From contig NC_092644.1 in assembly GCF_039555335.1 (NCBI RefSeq), positions 47,098,428 to 47,162,427 on the forward strand: a stretch of DNA of 64,000 bases. The letters run 5' to 3'. Below are positions 47,061-58,781 of this stretch, in pieces. The position numbers and the translations under genes were made by a program. This stretch comes from Amphiura filiformis (taxonomy: Eukaryota; Echinodermata; Ophiuroidea; Amphilepidida; Amphiuridae). Below the pieces are notes generated by a model. That model had not been told where the DNA came from, ran no database searches, and saw only the letters and a program-made list of their open reading frames with translations. How positions within the stretch are numbered: position 1 is the stretch's first letter; each line of letters begins with the position of its first letter.

Positions 47061-48622
47061 TATCATATGGGATACTGATATGGTAGGCCGCTACCGCCAC
47101 AACGTGGAGCTGCTACGCGTAGCTGACTTTTTGCTCCGTGGAGCCAAATTGACCAATCATGTTAGAGTTTTTCATTACTCGGAGGTAAAACTGACCAATC
47201 AAGTACGACTTACTCATTACGTGAAGCGAATTTATTCATTAAGAATTTGCCAGACGAGCTTTACGTAGTTGCAAGATATCCTCGGTCACGAAAGTTATGA
47301 TTCAAAAAGTAGTTTATGAAAAGTACGAACCGACTTATTATTAAGATGGACATGCACTCATAAGAAACTCATACAATATTGTACATAACTATATAGTTAG
47401 GCAGAGTGGTGGTAAACCATTCACACAATTCTGCGATTTGCAGTGTATCGCCGGGAGCTAATTTGTACAACTTGCGTGGCGTGGCCTGCGCTATAAACTG
47501 TCTGGTATCATGCTTGATACGAGGGAATTCGACCTTCAGCAAACCAGTTCGGATTTACTTTATATACTAGTAGTAGGCCATACATACTGTAGTTACTGTC
47601 CGTTTTCCTATACACAATACACAGTGCGCTCACCATTGACGCGTGACCTCTACAAATAGTGTATGTTAGAAGTATAGGCCATTGCCTAGTTAACGTCACT
47701 GTATAAAAAATAACCGGCCAATATTTAAAGTATTCTTTGAAATTCTAGAAAATATAGTTTTGTAACATGTCCTAAATTTTTAGCTAATTTAGGTGTTTGG
47801 AAATATTGGTACTTGGTGTTTTAGGAAGGATATGTGAACGACAGATAACACCAAAAAATATGAAGAAATTATTTCTAAACCGTGTTAAGTCTGCAAACCA
47901 TTATGCTTCTCATTTTCAAGAACGCTGGTTAACAATAAGCAGACTATTGACTCATTTCGTAAACAAAAGCCCACACAGTATTGTTACCTTTTGTTCGCTT
48001 TATAATCGTTCACCCAACTGAAACTATAATACCAGCTCATTGCTCATTGCACAGGTAAAACAGAAACAAATGCAGTGTATATTTAACCAGAGAAGATCTG
48101 ATGTAACATAGTTGAGCTGTTTTCAATGAGTGTTATCTTGGTTTAATAGCTTTTAATGGGGTTTAAGTCCTTCAAAGGTCGTGGTGAATTCTACTGTAGA
48201 CATGACTGCATCATGATTATTTTAAAGTCAACAACATTCAACAATATGATCACCGTGATAGTATGACAGTATCAGTACCGTGGGTGTCAGTGATCCTGGC
48301 CTGACACAGTAGACAAACAAACAAACACGCCACACACACGACACAAGCATGCAAGGTAACATTGACTATACACTAATCAAACAATGGTATTGATCCTGTA
48401 CAACTGGTTGTGGTTTATTTACATTCGATTCATTTAAAATCCCCATAGTAAACATTAATTTTGGCAAGAGTTTTCTCTCTCTGGAACGAGGATGCATCCA
48501 CTGGGTCCGCGTAATGAAAAGATCTAACATGATTGGTCAATTTAGCTCCGCGAAGCGAAAAGTAAGCCACGCGTAGCAGCTCCACGTTGTGGCGGTTACG
48601 GCCAGCCATATACTGATCATGC
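47061..48622. mobile_element. TIR element, about 130-bp arms, nested
   Basis: CCGCCACAACGTGGAGCTGC and TACGCGTAGCTGACTTTT (47091-47140) through GACCAATCATGTTAGA are inverted at 48460-48610. Both outer ends show ATACTGAT(C)ATATGG-type words. The inside is non-coding; 47860-47920 resembles 4030-4080. Confidence 0.65.
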
Positions 48623-48956
48623 GAAAATCGTAAAAACATAGAATAGAAACAGTGTGGCAGGCTCTGTGGGAATCTCAAATCGTACATGCTTAGCCTGAGT
48701 CGCTCGGCCTATCTCGAACAAAATCACCATGCGTAGCTTTTGAAAAACGTTAGGATTCATCGTACTATCACGGCAATTTTTGACACGAAGATATAGGGAT
48801 GATGACGGTGTGTGAGGTGCCTTTTGTTTGTGTTTGTTTGAAACTGCCTTTGAAAACCCACCGAAAGTCATGATGAAGCAGCCAGAACAATACAAGGTTT
48901 TTAAACATGGAAGTTTATAAAAACCCATTAAACATGTTAAATAACCTAAAAGAAAA

Positions 48957-49116
48957 CACATTTGTGGCAACAATGAGCCTTGCATTGAAAGTCATGGTTA
49001 AAATGGGTTGAGTACCACCCCAAAGTTGGGGTGTGTATATAGGGAAACTTTGGGGTGGTACTCAACACATTTTAACCATGACTTTCAATGCAAGGCTCAT
49101 TGTTGCCACAAATGTG
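48957..49116. repeat. Near-perfect 71-bp hairpin
   Basis: Arms 48957-49027 and 49046-49116 are inverse copies with one mismatch (G/T in AATGGGTTGAG versus AATGTGTTGAG), separated by 18 bases. Such low divergence points to a recent foldback insertion or to selection on a hairpin RNA. Confidence 0.92.
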
Positions 49117-50044
49117 ACACCTCTGCACCACAACTCCACCCCATAGGCCTACATATATTATATACCGGTACATAATTATCATAATATTCATATAGCGCGA
49201 CTAGCTATATACATTTAGAATGTATAGCGCTAAATGATGACAAATAGGCCTACATATCAAATTAAAAAAAACCCGAACACAAGTACGAAGTCTGAAGAGT
49301 GTAATGAAAATGCCAACCCGCGGGGGGGGTCATACACAATTCACCTGGAGATAGGAGGGTCAGAAAATGACAACAACAAAAATCCCCAATAATAACACAC
49401 TAATTTTGCTTTAGGTCTGGACCGTGGATTTTCCCATGGACCTCAAGCGTGCGTCTCTTAATAAAGACCAACCTAGGTAAACAAACAAATAAACAAACAG
49501 ACAAATGGTCGACATAATAATGGAAACTGAAGGCTATCACTAGAGCAAATATCCAAAATTCACCTAATTTACCTGAGCACCCAAATGGGAGATTTGGACT
49601 ACAAAATCGCTGGTCGGGTAATCCTTGCTTTCATTCCCTCATTTCAAATCATTAGTTTTGGTTTCTCTTTTGTTCAGAAACCAAAAATCAAGGGATTAAA
49701 AAGTGGAGATGAACTGGTCTGCAATCATAACACTATTGTGCTGGGAGGACACAAGAGGGTATATATAACCAAAAGTATAATGGCCTATAACCATACGTAT
49801 ATAATAGTCTATTGTGCTAACATTTTCATTATCGGATATCTATCAACAGGGGCGACAGTTGATGCTATCTGTCGTAGGTGGCACACTTTCATGACACCTT
49901 ATAATTACACCCGAGTTCTACGAGGCCTACATGTAGAAATCATGTGCATATATTGAGGGGGGGGGTGTTTTGTTTAAGTTTGTCTGAAATATAAACGATG
50001 CATGATGATGTAGATGATTTGATTATGAATTAGTTTATTCCCCG

Positions 50045-50290
50045 GAAAGCAGAACCCATACCTCTTACCTATGCTCCCTCCGCCACCTATATATAACCTC
50101 CTCCCTCCCGCCTCCCCACACTCGATATCGACTCTTCCCTATTATTCCACTCCACTCTTGACCTTCCCTTCCCACTTCCAATGCTCTCTCCCCTCTGTTT
50201 CTCTTTCTCCCATTCCCTTAACCCCCCACACCCCCCACACACCCTCTTTCCCTGACGTCTCTTCTCTCTTTCTTCTCCATCTTTCTTTTA
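50045..50290. repeat. CT-rich tract
   Basis: CCTCCCTCCCGCCTCCCC-type sequence with CACACCCCCCACAC. The 180-residue frame over it is due to composition. Confidence 0.75.
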
Positions 50291-51405
50291 CTCTAAGTCT
50301 AGGCCTATCACATCATGCGATACCCAAATTAATAAATAAATTGAATAAAAGTCAATTTAAACCAGCTTTCTATGATATTGATCTTCCGTCATGCGACATG
50401 CACATAAATAGAGTTGTGTATAATAGTGTTTATATCACTGAAGTGTCTATTATATCACTCAAGTGTATAATCTGTCAAGTGTCTATTGTAAAGCTGTGGA
50501 AATATTTCGATGGTCTATATATTTTCCACTATTTCGTAGTCTCAAGTCAATGCTTTCAAACTAAATCAATGCTTTCAAATGTAGACTGCTTTGTTCGACT
50601 TCTCTGCTCGTGAATATTGCACTGCGAAATTTAAACATTTCTTTTGTATACTTAGATCAGGTAACTTCAAAGCCTGTAATTTTCTTCTTCACACCACTTA
50701 TAAGAAACTGAAACGAAAACCGAATCTGCCTGATACAAATGTTCAGTTTTTAACAAAAGGTAGAAACAAAGAGTTCGATATCTTGTGACTCAAGTGGTTA
50801 GGCAGGATAATAGAAAACCACGTGACCAAAACCAAAACCAAAACTAAAACTAAACATTTGAAATGACCGAATGCAAAAGGGACTTGGATTACAACAATAG
50901 AATTATCGACTATTTCTGCTGCTTGCTTTCGAGATAAAGTACTGAGTTTGACATTTTAGGAGCATGATGTGAAAAACGGTAAAATCAAAACGGAAATTCT
51001 GACAAAACTATAATAGATAGACCCACACGATGTGCCTTACAAAGGTGGGAAATATCTTTCTTTAGCGAACTATATTAGTTTGAAACGCTAAAAAATGAAT
51101 TCCGAAAAAAGCTCGCGGACGAAGATAAGTCCTATAAAAATCTAAAAATCTTACACTAAAAGACACAATTTCATGCCTAATTTTAACACCAGGATTTTAA
51201 AAAAATGTATATCCAAGCACTATGTTTTTAAACTGACATTACTGAAGAAAAAAATTGCTTAGGCCTAATATTTGACCGAGAAAATTAATTTCATAGCAAA
51301 AAGGTGTATCTCTGAATAGTGCTGATTTTAACATGTATCGATCGACTTTTAGCGCGACTATGCATAACAAAAGAATTTTGGACCAGCGTTCAGAGTGTTT
51401 TATTC

Positions 51406-53449
51406 ATCATATTAAAACTGTCATTACAATGTATAAAATGATTTACAATTGCTTGGAAAATAGCAATATTATTGTTATATTGTGTATAACTAACACATAT
51501 TACATTTGCATTATTTAACCACACTGTCAAAACAATAAGGGAAGTATAAGATCTAACCCTATGCTAATTTACGTACAGATATCATATTTCATTTAAAGAA
51601 GTAAAGTTTCCCTTTCTGCATAGATTGACAAACATTTCCAACTGCAATCGGAGGTCCCGGGTTCAACCATCTCTAAATTCCACACACTGATTCTTCTTTC
51701 AAACTCTTATAAAAAATTATACTGCGCTCCAAAAGTATCCGTACACCATGTACACTTAAAACAATACCAATAAGATACGTTTAGGTATTGTTCTGTTAGT
51801 TTCTGTATGGCACATCATAAATACAATTTTGTTCTGCGTATTTTGATACCTCATTCGGCACAACTTTATTTTCCCAAATTGGTTATGAATGGTTATGAAT
51901 AATTATGCATGATCATAAGCCCCATATTGTTATCAAACCTCTGTTTTGTTCTATTTTATGAATATGCATAGCGGCACCCTTTGATTTCTTTCTAGTGAAC
52001 GTGGGAGTGGCCTGCTTTGTTACTTTCCTCAACTTAGAAATTCTAGTTTTATCATTTTAGGTGTAAGGAAAAAACAATGGTCATATAATGTAGCTAACTC
52101 CAATATCTCTAATTTTAAACAGTGCCATGACTATATTGACTTAAAGTCATATTGTAACATTTGCTGGGGAGGACGTCATCAATATTTTTCCAAATTCTGT
52201 TTTTTACATAATTGTAATGTGCTTTATTAAATTAACATACCCTGCAAAAAGCAAAACTTTAGGTGCTGTAGTTTTGTCAATATCAATCTGAGATTTTGAA
52301 TAAAGCGCAGGAACCGTCATTTAATAATTACGCTGGAAATATTAGTCGAACGAGTACGCGATGTTCATAACATAGTACGTACATGGCGTTCAGGACGGTG
52401 ATACACACATCAAAGGATCGTGCCGCGCGACCGACGGAGTGATACGCAAAGGCGACATCAGAGCCGGTAGTAAATTCCAATTTTCTTTGCTTTACCTCAG
52501 TTGTTCGGCTCAAAAATAATAGGGGACATATTTGACAGTAAAAGCTAACATTTTATAGAAAAGAAAATACTAATCTAGTTAATGGAAAGGATACAATATG
52601 GCTTTAATTGCTTTGTTCCATTTGCATTAATGTGACATCAATAATTTACATTTCATGCATAGAAGAACAGTGTCATGATCGACGGGAATTGAATATAATA
52701 AACATAATTTTTGCGACGGCAAACATGGTGAAAAATTATGTTAAAAATACCTTTAATTTAAATTATTTTACTATTAGGCTATGAAATAACAATGTTACAA
52801 TGTAACAATGAAGAAATTCACAATTTTGTTTCACATTCCACACCGCACTATAAAATGGAATGGATATGGCTGACACTGTCACACTATAGGGGCATTCGGT
52901 CGGTGAGAGCAAAATTAAAATTGTAACAAAATAGAGCGAGGCATGATTTTTGGCATTCGGTCAAAGCAAACTGTAAAACGTATTGAGTAAATGGGTGAGA
53001 GACGGATTTTGGGTCCTAAATTATGGGGCATTGAGTAAGAACATGACTTTTTAAAACATTAGGGCTTTTTAGGTGAGAGCCAAAACAGTGTCATATAAAC
53101 CCCGGGCATATAGTGTTTAGTTCTAAATTCTAGTATGCTTGGTTCTAAAGTTATGACAATTTGTAATACCTACGAGCGTATTTCTTAAATATTAATATTT
53201 TTATAGCATATTTATGCCTTTACCTCCATTGCCAACAGGGCAGCTAAAAATAATTTCCTTTCTGGGAACGTGAACTGCTGTTTGGAATATTTTCTGCGAG
53301 AGTGGAGCCGGAGCGCGAGTATGAAAATCTCCCCAAATCTCATATTCGCTATCATCTCCCCTAATCTCCTCAAAAGGTCCGAGGCAAAAAATCTGATAAA
53401 ATTACTATCTCTGCTTGCCCTGAGAAATTTGTGAAAGAACCTCCGTCCA
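51406..53449. other. Largely unannotated; solo Tc1-like end at 51722
   Basis: TA then CTGCGCTCCAAAAGTATCCG at 51720-51741 resembles a Tc1-type end without a partner. Elsewhere no domain, no splice-bounded frame and no inverted repeat was seen. Confidence 0.4.
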
Positions 53450-53456
53450 TGGCCTC

Positions 53457-53963
53457 GGGGCACTCAACTTTAGAACTGACGGGTATGTGCCTACCAGCGT
53501 CGCAAAGTAGGGCCCTATCGGGTACAAAACGTCATTTTAAAAGGGGCGGTCATTGGGTACAAACAAAATGAAAACGGGGTCATTGGGTATAATATTTTGC
53601 AAATAGGGGTTCATTGGGTATAAGATTTCAAAAAAGGGGTCATCGGGTAGAAAATTTTGGGAAAATGGAGCAAAATTCTATTTTCTTGTTCCAAATTTCT
53701 AATACAAATTTGTTGAAATAAGAGAGTTTGAAAGTTTCGGCATTATTTTGTAGCATTTTGATGATGCTATTCTAGAAGAAAAAGGGGGTCATTGGGTAGC
53801 CGCAACAAAAAAAGGGGGGTCATTGGGTAGCAGCAACTAAAAATAAGGGGGGTCATTGGGTATGACTTTTAAAAAAGGGGGTCATTGGGTATAATCGACT
53901 AATAGAGGGGGCCTATTGACAGGCACATACCGTCACTTCCAAAGTTGAGTGTCCCCCGGGCCC
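53457..53963. mobile_element. TIR element with GGGGTCATTGGGTATA repeats
   Basis: About 40-bp inverted ends: GCACTCAACTTTAGAACTGA (53460) and, inverted, TCACTTCCAAAGTTGAGTG (to 53952), both with GTATGTGCC inside. TGGCCTC lies on both sides (53450-53456, 53964-53970; the eighth base differs). The interior is a dozen drifting copies of GGGGTCATTGGGTATAA and similar, with one unique patch. No coding frame. Confidence 0.85.
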
Positions 53964-54331
53964 TGGCCTCTTGGTCTTTGTAATCTGTGCATGAAACCGA
54001 CCGATTTTAACTCCGAGCATGCCGAATGCGAGTATATTCCATTTCTGTATTTTATACTCCAAACGTGTATGTTATGAGAAATATAATAGAAGTCATTCCA
54101 AATATGATATTTACCCGGTTACCTCCATTGTTTACCCGGGTTTTTAAAGTCTGCTATCACATGTAGGGTCGAATGTTACATCATGTTTTTTTTCTGAATC
54201 GTCAGAAGTTCGCAGAAAAATATTTTAAGAGTGATAGCGTTTACAGAATATTTTCAGAGCTGCAAATGATGACTAAATAAATCAGATTTCAATAAAAAAT
54301 TATGGTAAGGAAAAAGACTTACTTGTAAGAG

Positions 54332-54546
54332 CAATTAAAATTCCCAAATTTTCCAGAAGACCGTAGAACTCCATCTTCAATCAAACCTGTTACCAACTAT
54401 GACTGTAGACTATTATATTATAATACTCTTCACCATGACGTGCAAGAAGCAGTAGATAATTATGTGGACGATCAGTTGAACTCAACCGAATTTGATGTAA
54501 GCAGTAATATAAGCGCGTTGTATGATCAGCGAACCACGAAAGTATA
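54332..54546 (+). CDS. Possible isolated exon of unknown gene
   Basis: An open frame without ATG reads KFPNFPEDRRTPSSIKP, TNYDCRLLYYNTLHHD and EAVDNYVDDQL, with gene-like composition and a good donor (GAT|GTAAGC at 54495). The acceptor side (TTACTTGTAAG) is weak. No domain recognised and no partner exon found. It could equally be a transposon scrap. Confidence 0.25.
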
Positions 54547-54561
54547 AGCAAAAGCACCTTA

Positions 54562-54754
54562 GGGACCGTTCACAAACACTTGTTAGGGGGCCTGATGCAA
54601 AAAAAGGGGGGGGGGGGATGCATTTTTTTGACTTTCCTAATAGGGGGGGCCCGAAAAAAATTCACTGGGAAAATAGAGTTTATATGCTTTTCTATGGGGT
54701 TGACCCATAATTTTTTTGCATCAGACCCCCTAACATGTGTTTGTTAGCGGTCTC
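54562..54754. mobile_element. 193-bp MITE with TTA target duplication
   Basis: Ends GGGACCGTTCACAAACACTT and, inverted, GAGACCGCTAACAAACACAT extend about 43 bases with few differences, through TGTTAGGGGG(C/T)CTGATGC. TTA lies on both sides (54559-54561, 54755-54757), the 3-bp duplication of PIF/Harbinger-type movers. The interior has a G run and GGGGGGGCCCG. Confidence 0.8.
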
Positions 54755-55413
54755 TTAAGGGCTCTTAAATGAGCGCTTCGACAGTATTTTTTATGGGACA
54801 TAAGAGCATATTAGACATATCGAATTGCATTCTGAATACGAAGAATGTCCTTCTGATATTAAATAATTTTAATTTTTTGGAAATTCGCGATATAAAACAA
54901 ATTTTATGACAAATTATTAAAATTTAATATTTTTAAATTTTTGATATATAACAGGCCTTGAAGTAAGATTTATATAGCTAATGATATATACCAAGTGTAT
55001 GTAGCTGGGAGGAAAAGCCGACGATCAATTGAAAATTTTGACCTCTAATATTGAAGATATACATCCCCCCGCCCCCAAATACCAATTTTTTTTGGCGTTT
55101 TGGGAAAAAAATTCATATCTTCAATACGGAAGGGCAAACTTTTCAATTGATCGTCGGCTTTTCATTCCAGTTACATACACTTTATATACACATCATCAGA
55201 TTTATAAAGTTTACTTCGAGGAAATATCAAAATATCAATTTTTAATCATTTGCCATAAAATGTGTATTACATTTTACATTGCGAATTTCAACAAATCAAA
55301 ATGATTTGATATCAGAAGAACATTCCTCGTATTCAGAATGCAATTCGATATGTCTGATGTGCTCTCATGTCCTACAAAAAATATTGTCCAAACGCTCATA
55401 CCTCATCCCTTAA
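54755..55413. mobile_element. Intact TTAAGGG foldback element
   Basis: Opens TTAAGGG and closes CCCTTAA. Arms of about 310 bases (GCTTCGACAGTATTTTTTAT ... GAAAAGCCGACGATCAATTG ... TTGAAGATAT) meet near 55070-55110. It abuts the preceding MITE, sharing its TTAA. Same family as 22340-25229 and the end fragment at 4995-5085. Confidence 0.88.
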
Positions 55414-55605
55414 GGAGAAGTATAACACTAAAATATGATGTAGTACAGCTGCTAGCATAAAGCATTGTGCACTTTTTAGTAGAAGCATGAGAATTTCCAC
55501 ACATGAGGTACAAGGTCCAATGTTGATTTTAAGATGTAGAGCATTTTGGATTTGACCCCTGGTGACCACAAAAGGTCACGAAAGGTCATACAGGGGTAAA
55601 AAAAA

Positions 55606-56139
55606 CAACATCATTTTTGGCTATCAAATGACACGTTTTTGGTTGTACAGGGGTAAAAATTTCAGCTCAATCCGATTTTGGCAAATATAATGTCAAATTG
55701 CTCGTCTTGACATAGAACTTGCCTTCTAAATTGTTTACTTTATTTTTTTGTGCAATGGAAGTCAAAGATAAACAGTGGCCTATGCATGGCCACCCCATTG
55801 CATTTGACATTGTTTGCCATCTATCTCTTATGAGGTGACACAGTACATAGACAAAACTATTTGTTTTCTGATTCGAGTCAGCTTTACGAACAATTTGCCA
55901 CCACTTTGTTCAAAATCGGAGCAAGTTGAAATTTGTACCCCTATACAATAAAAAGTGATATTTTACCAAAAAAAGAGGTTTTTGTACAACTCCGTAACGA
56001 TAGGTCGTAGATACTAGCACTCACATGCTTACGCCGATTTTGACCTAACTTGGTCACAACCATCACTGATCATGCCCCTACATATCACATGAAACTTGTG
56101 GGGTCAAAGGTCACGTAGGGATCACAGGGATCAAACCGT
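55606..56139. other. Unannotated region
   Basis: No coding signal. GGGTCAAAGGTCA occurs at 56101, a direct repeat of RGGTCA spaced by one base. Confidence 0.4.
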
Positions 56140-56690
56140 GATTTCAACTCAAAATGCTACTTCTCCCACAAATTACGTCTGAGGACAGTAACGGCACTGT
56201 ACACATGCATTGTTATTACCCAGTGTCTGTAAATCATACACAGATTTGAGGTCAAAATTCATTAAGGGGTTACTTCCGGTGTAAAACCAAACACCTTTTT
56301 ATTATCTAAGAAAAACATAGGAGAGTGACAATATGTTCACACATGAATTGTGTATACCCAACGTATATGTAGTATTTTTTATTTGGGTCAAAGATCATTA
56401 AGTGGTCAATTCCTGTTTAAAACAAAATACCTTAAAAATTATACTTTTCCCACAATTACGTAGGACGGTGACACAACTTACACACATGCAGTGTCTATGA
56501 ATCATTTAAGGTCAAATGTCATTTAAGGGGTCATTTCCGGTATAAAACCAAATACCTTCACAGAGATGGTACATTCCACGCATAAATTGGACGTTACCCA
56601 GTGTACACGTGATGTCCTTTTTTATTTAGGTTCAAAGGTCATTAAGTGGTCAGTTCCGGTCCAAGACGAAAAAACCTTCAAAATGCCCCA
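56140..56690. repeat. Tandem repeat, about 130-bp unit, four copies
   Basis: Recurrent words in the same order are CACAATTACGT, AGTGACA..., CCCAGTGT, GGTCAAAGGTCATTAAG, GGTCANTTCCGGT and AAAACCAAATACCTT. The copies are diverged. Confidence 0.75.
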
Positions 56691-57276
56691 CAGTTTCCAA
56701 TGGGTTTGTGTGTATTGCAATTATTCGTTAATTCGCAAATTCAATGTCAGAATCAAATGAAAGTGTGGATATAAGCTTTTTTCGATCCCTAAATAGAGCC
56801 TACTAAGATCACGATATACTCCTTTAACAACGTTCGTTAACTAGGCGAGAGATTCTGAATCTTTACGAGCATTGGACCAATGAGTAGCTAAAGTCATGGG
56901 CGTAGATCCTGAGGAATAGATAGATTTCCACAATATTGGACGAGGAGGACGGTCCATGCAATTATTCCCCCATGTTAGGCTAATTCGCGCGCATTTGTTC
57001 CACTTTAACGTCATAATAATATTATTTGATAGAAACTTCTCACGCGCGTGGCATGTCCACTCGCATAATGTTCCAGGAAAGTTATTCTGAGACCGTGACA
57101 TTCATGGATTTTATACCAACCCCAACCACCCCCATGTCAAACTGAAGTATAGACAATCAATATTGAACTTCAAAACACTTATTATTTTTTATAGTTAGGC
57201 CTAATGCCCTTAGTCATGTTATAATAGTCTTACGAAAATATAATATAATAATCTAATTATTTCAGAGTAGCCACAT
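56691..57276. other. Unannotated region
   Basis: No gene or repeat recognised. Confidence 0.4.
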
Positions 57277-57590
57277 CCCAGCAAACATTGCAGTACTGGG
57301 ACAATAAACGTCCAATACTGGACCCCGGATTGGGCCAATAAACGTTTGCACACTGGCGTCGAATTTGGCCAGTAACAAGACTGCCATGGTACTTAGCTGG
57401 ACAAATGTATATTTTAAAAGAGAGTCATGAAAGAGTAAGAGAGAAAGGGGCAAAGAGAGAGCAAGCTTAAAACGGTAATTTTTACTTGTCCAGTTTAGTA
57501 CCAGTACTGGTCCAGTCAGACACCGGTGTGCAAACATTTATTGGCCTAATCAAGGGGGCCAGTATTGGCCCAGATAAGCAATGTTTCGAG
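57277..57590. mobile_element. TIR element, CCCAGCAAACATTG ends
   Basis: CAGCAAACATTGCAGTACTG at 57277 and the inverse near 57560-57590, with shared inner words GGGCCAATAAACGTTTGCAC/GTGCAAACATTTATTGGCC. The ends are moderately diverged. Confidence 0.6.
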
Positions 57591-58507
57591 ACCTGAAAAT
57601 AAAAAGTTTAAGAAAAACAGTCCATAGCTATTACTTAGTAATTAACTCCTAACATATGTAGAGAGCCATTCAATATCCTCCAATATGTAACTAGTTAGGG
57701 TTATCTTATTAGCATATTGGGGAATATTGAAATGAAGCAACTACCAGGGTATTATTATGTAGAGCGTGTTTATAGTGATCCGTCATTTAGTGTATGTTTA
57801 TCAAATAAGTGCAAACTCACTCAAACAATAATATTACCCTAAACGTCTAAGGATTTGGCTGAAAAAGGATCCCTAAATGGCGATGCCTTCTGAAAAATTA
57901 CCCCTTTTTCAAAAAGACGTCGACAACGCTATGTGGTGAAAAGCATACCCTTTTAGACGTTTTTCTTGGACGCGGTGCGTAGCAAGTCAAGTAGTGAGTG
58001 ACCCCCGGGCACATTATACGGTATTGTTGCCACTATCAACAGATCAATGCCGACTATTGCCGCGCATAATGTACGGAATGGATATCATGCAGGTTCTGCA
58101 GGTCGTGCAGGTAATACAGTATGCTTCGACTATAATTATTTATAAATACGCACGTGACCACCTGCGTGTTGCCATAACAGCTTGTAGACAGTAAGTCCTT
58201 CTACATAGCGGGTGGTCTTCCTGTGCATTTGAATGCAAAGGCGGTAAACAATACAAATACTTTCAAAGTGGCGTTTTTGATAAAATTACAAATTCGAAAT
58301 CCCTCATGTGTAATAATTTTGCTATTCAATTAATATTTAAATTTGATGATATTTATTAAGAGAGCTCCTATCATTTTTCAATAGCATGAGGATTTGGTCA
58401 CGCCTGCTATTCTTGGTATGTCGTACCCATGGATCACGTGCATATTTAAACACATATTTATAAATATTATACTGTTATATAACTACTCGAGTTCGCTGAT
58501 ATTTCAT
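57591..58507. other. Unannotated; contains a solo AGCGTGTTTATAGTGA end
   Basis: 57760-57790 (GAGCGTGTTTATAGTGATCC) is a single end of the MITE family seen at 58508. Otherwise nothing. Confidence 0.4.
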
Positions 58508-58618
58508 TGAGCGTGTTTATAGTGAGCCAGCCTATCCGCTAATTATCGTAAAGTACTGCTCAATCTATTGTTATTGCAGTATAATCTTTCCGTATACAGT
58601 TACCATAAACACGCTCAT
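58508..58618. mobile_element. 111-bp MITE
   Basis: TGAGCGTGTTTATAGTGAGC and, inverted, TGAGCGTGTTTATGGTAAC bound about 70 bases, with CATT/ATTG flanks. Confidence 0.65.
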
Positions 58619-58781
58619 TGCATGTAACAAACATGAAGAAAATATTGGGACGGCTGTTGTTGGCGATGAATCTTAGCATTGGAAGTTTGGAACATTGGCT
58701 TTTTGAAATTGAAGGCACCATGGACGTAACATGTATACATTTACTTTCAAGTTTTAATAACAGGATTTCGTAATATCATTG

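Larger units (their letters stand above)
45890..51405. mobile_element. 5.5-kb inverted-repeat element, about 430-bp arms
   Basis: The left arm 45890-46330 (CACTCTGAACGCT, AAGGTGTACC-type words, AATCCTAGTGTTAAACTAGG, GTCCGCGAGCTTTT, ATAGTTTTGTCAGAATTTCC) is inverted at 50975-51405 (GGAAATTCTGACAAAACTAT, AAAAGCTCGCGGAC, AACACCAGGATTTT, AGCGTTCAGAGTG). By eye the arms match at roughly 75-80%. The 4.6 kb between has only other repeats and no large transposase frame. It may be a big non-autonomous DNA transposon or two inverted copies of one repeat. Confidence 0.55.

Noticed and set aside
49585..49956. 123-residue open frame starting MGDLDYKIAG
   Set aside because: No recognised domain, no splice partners, lies inside an inverted-repeat element; kept out for lack of support.
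50071..50613. 180-residue Ser/Pro/Leu-rich open frame
   Set aside because: First half is a CT-rich low-complexity tract; no domain, and the composition explains the openness.
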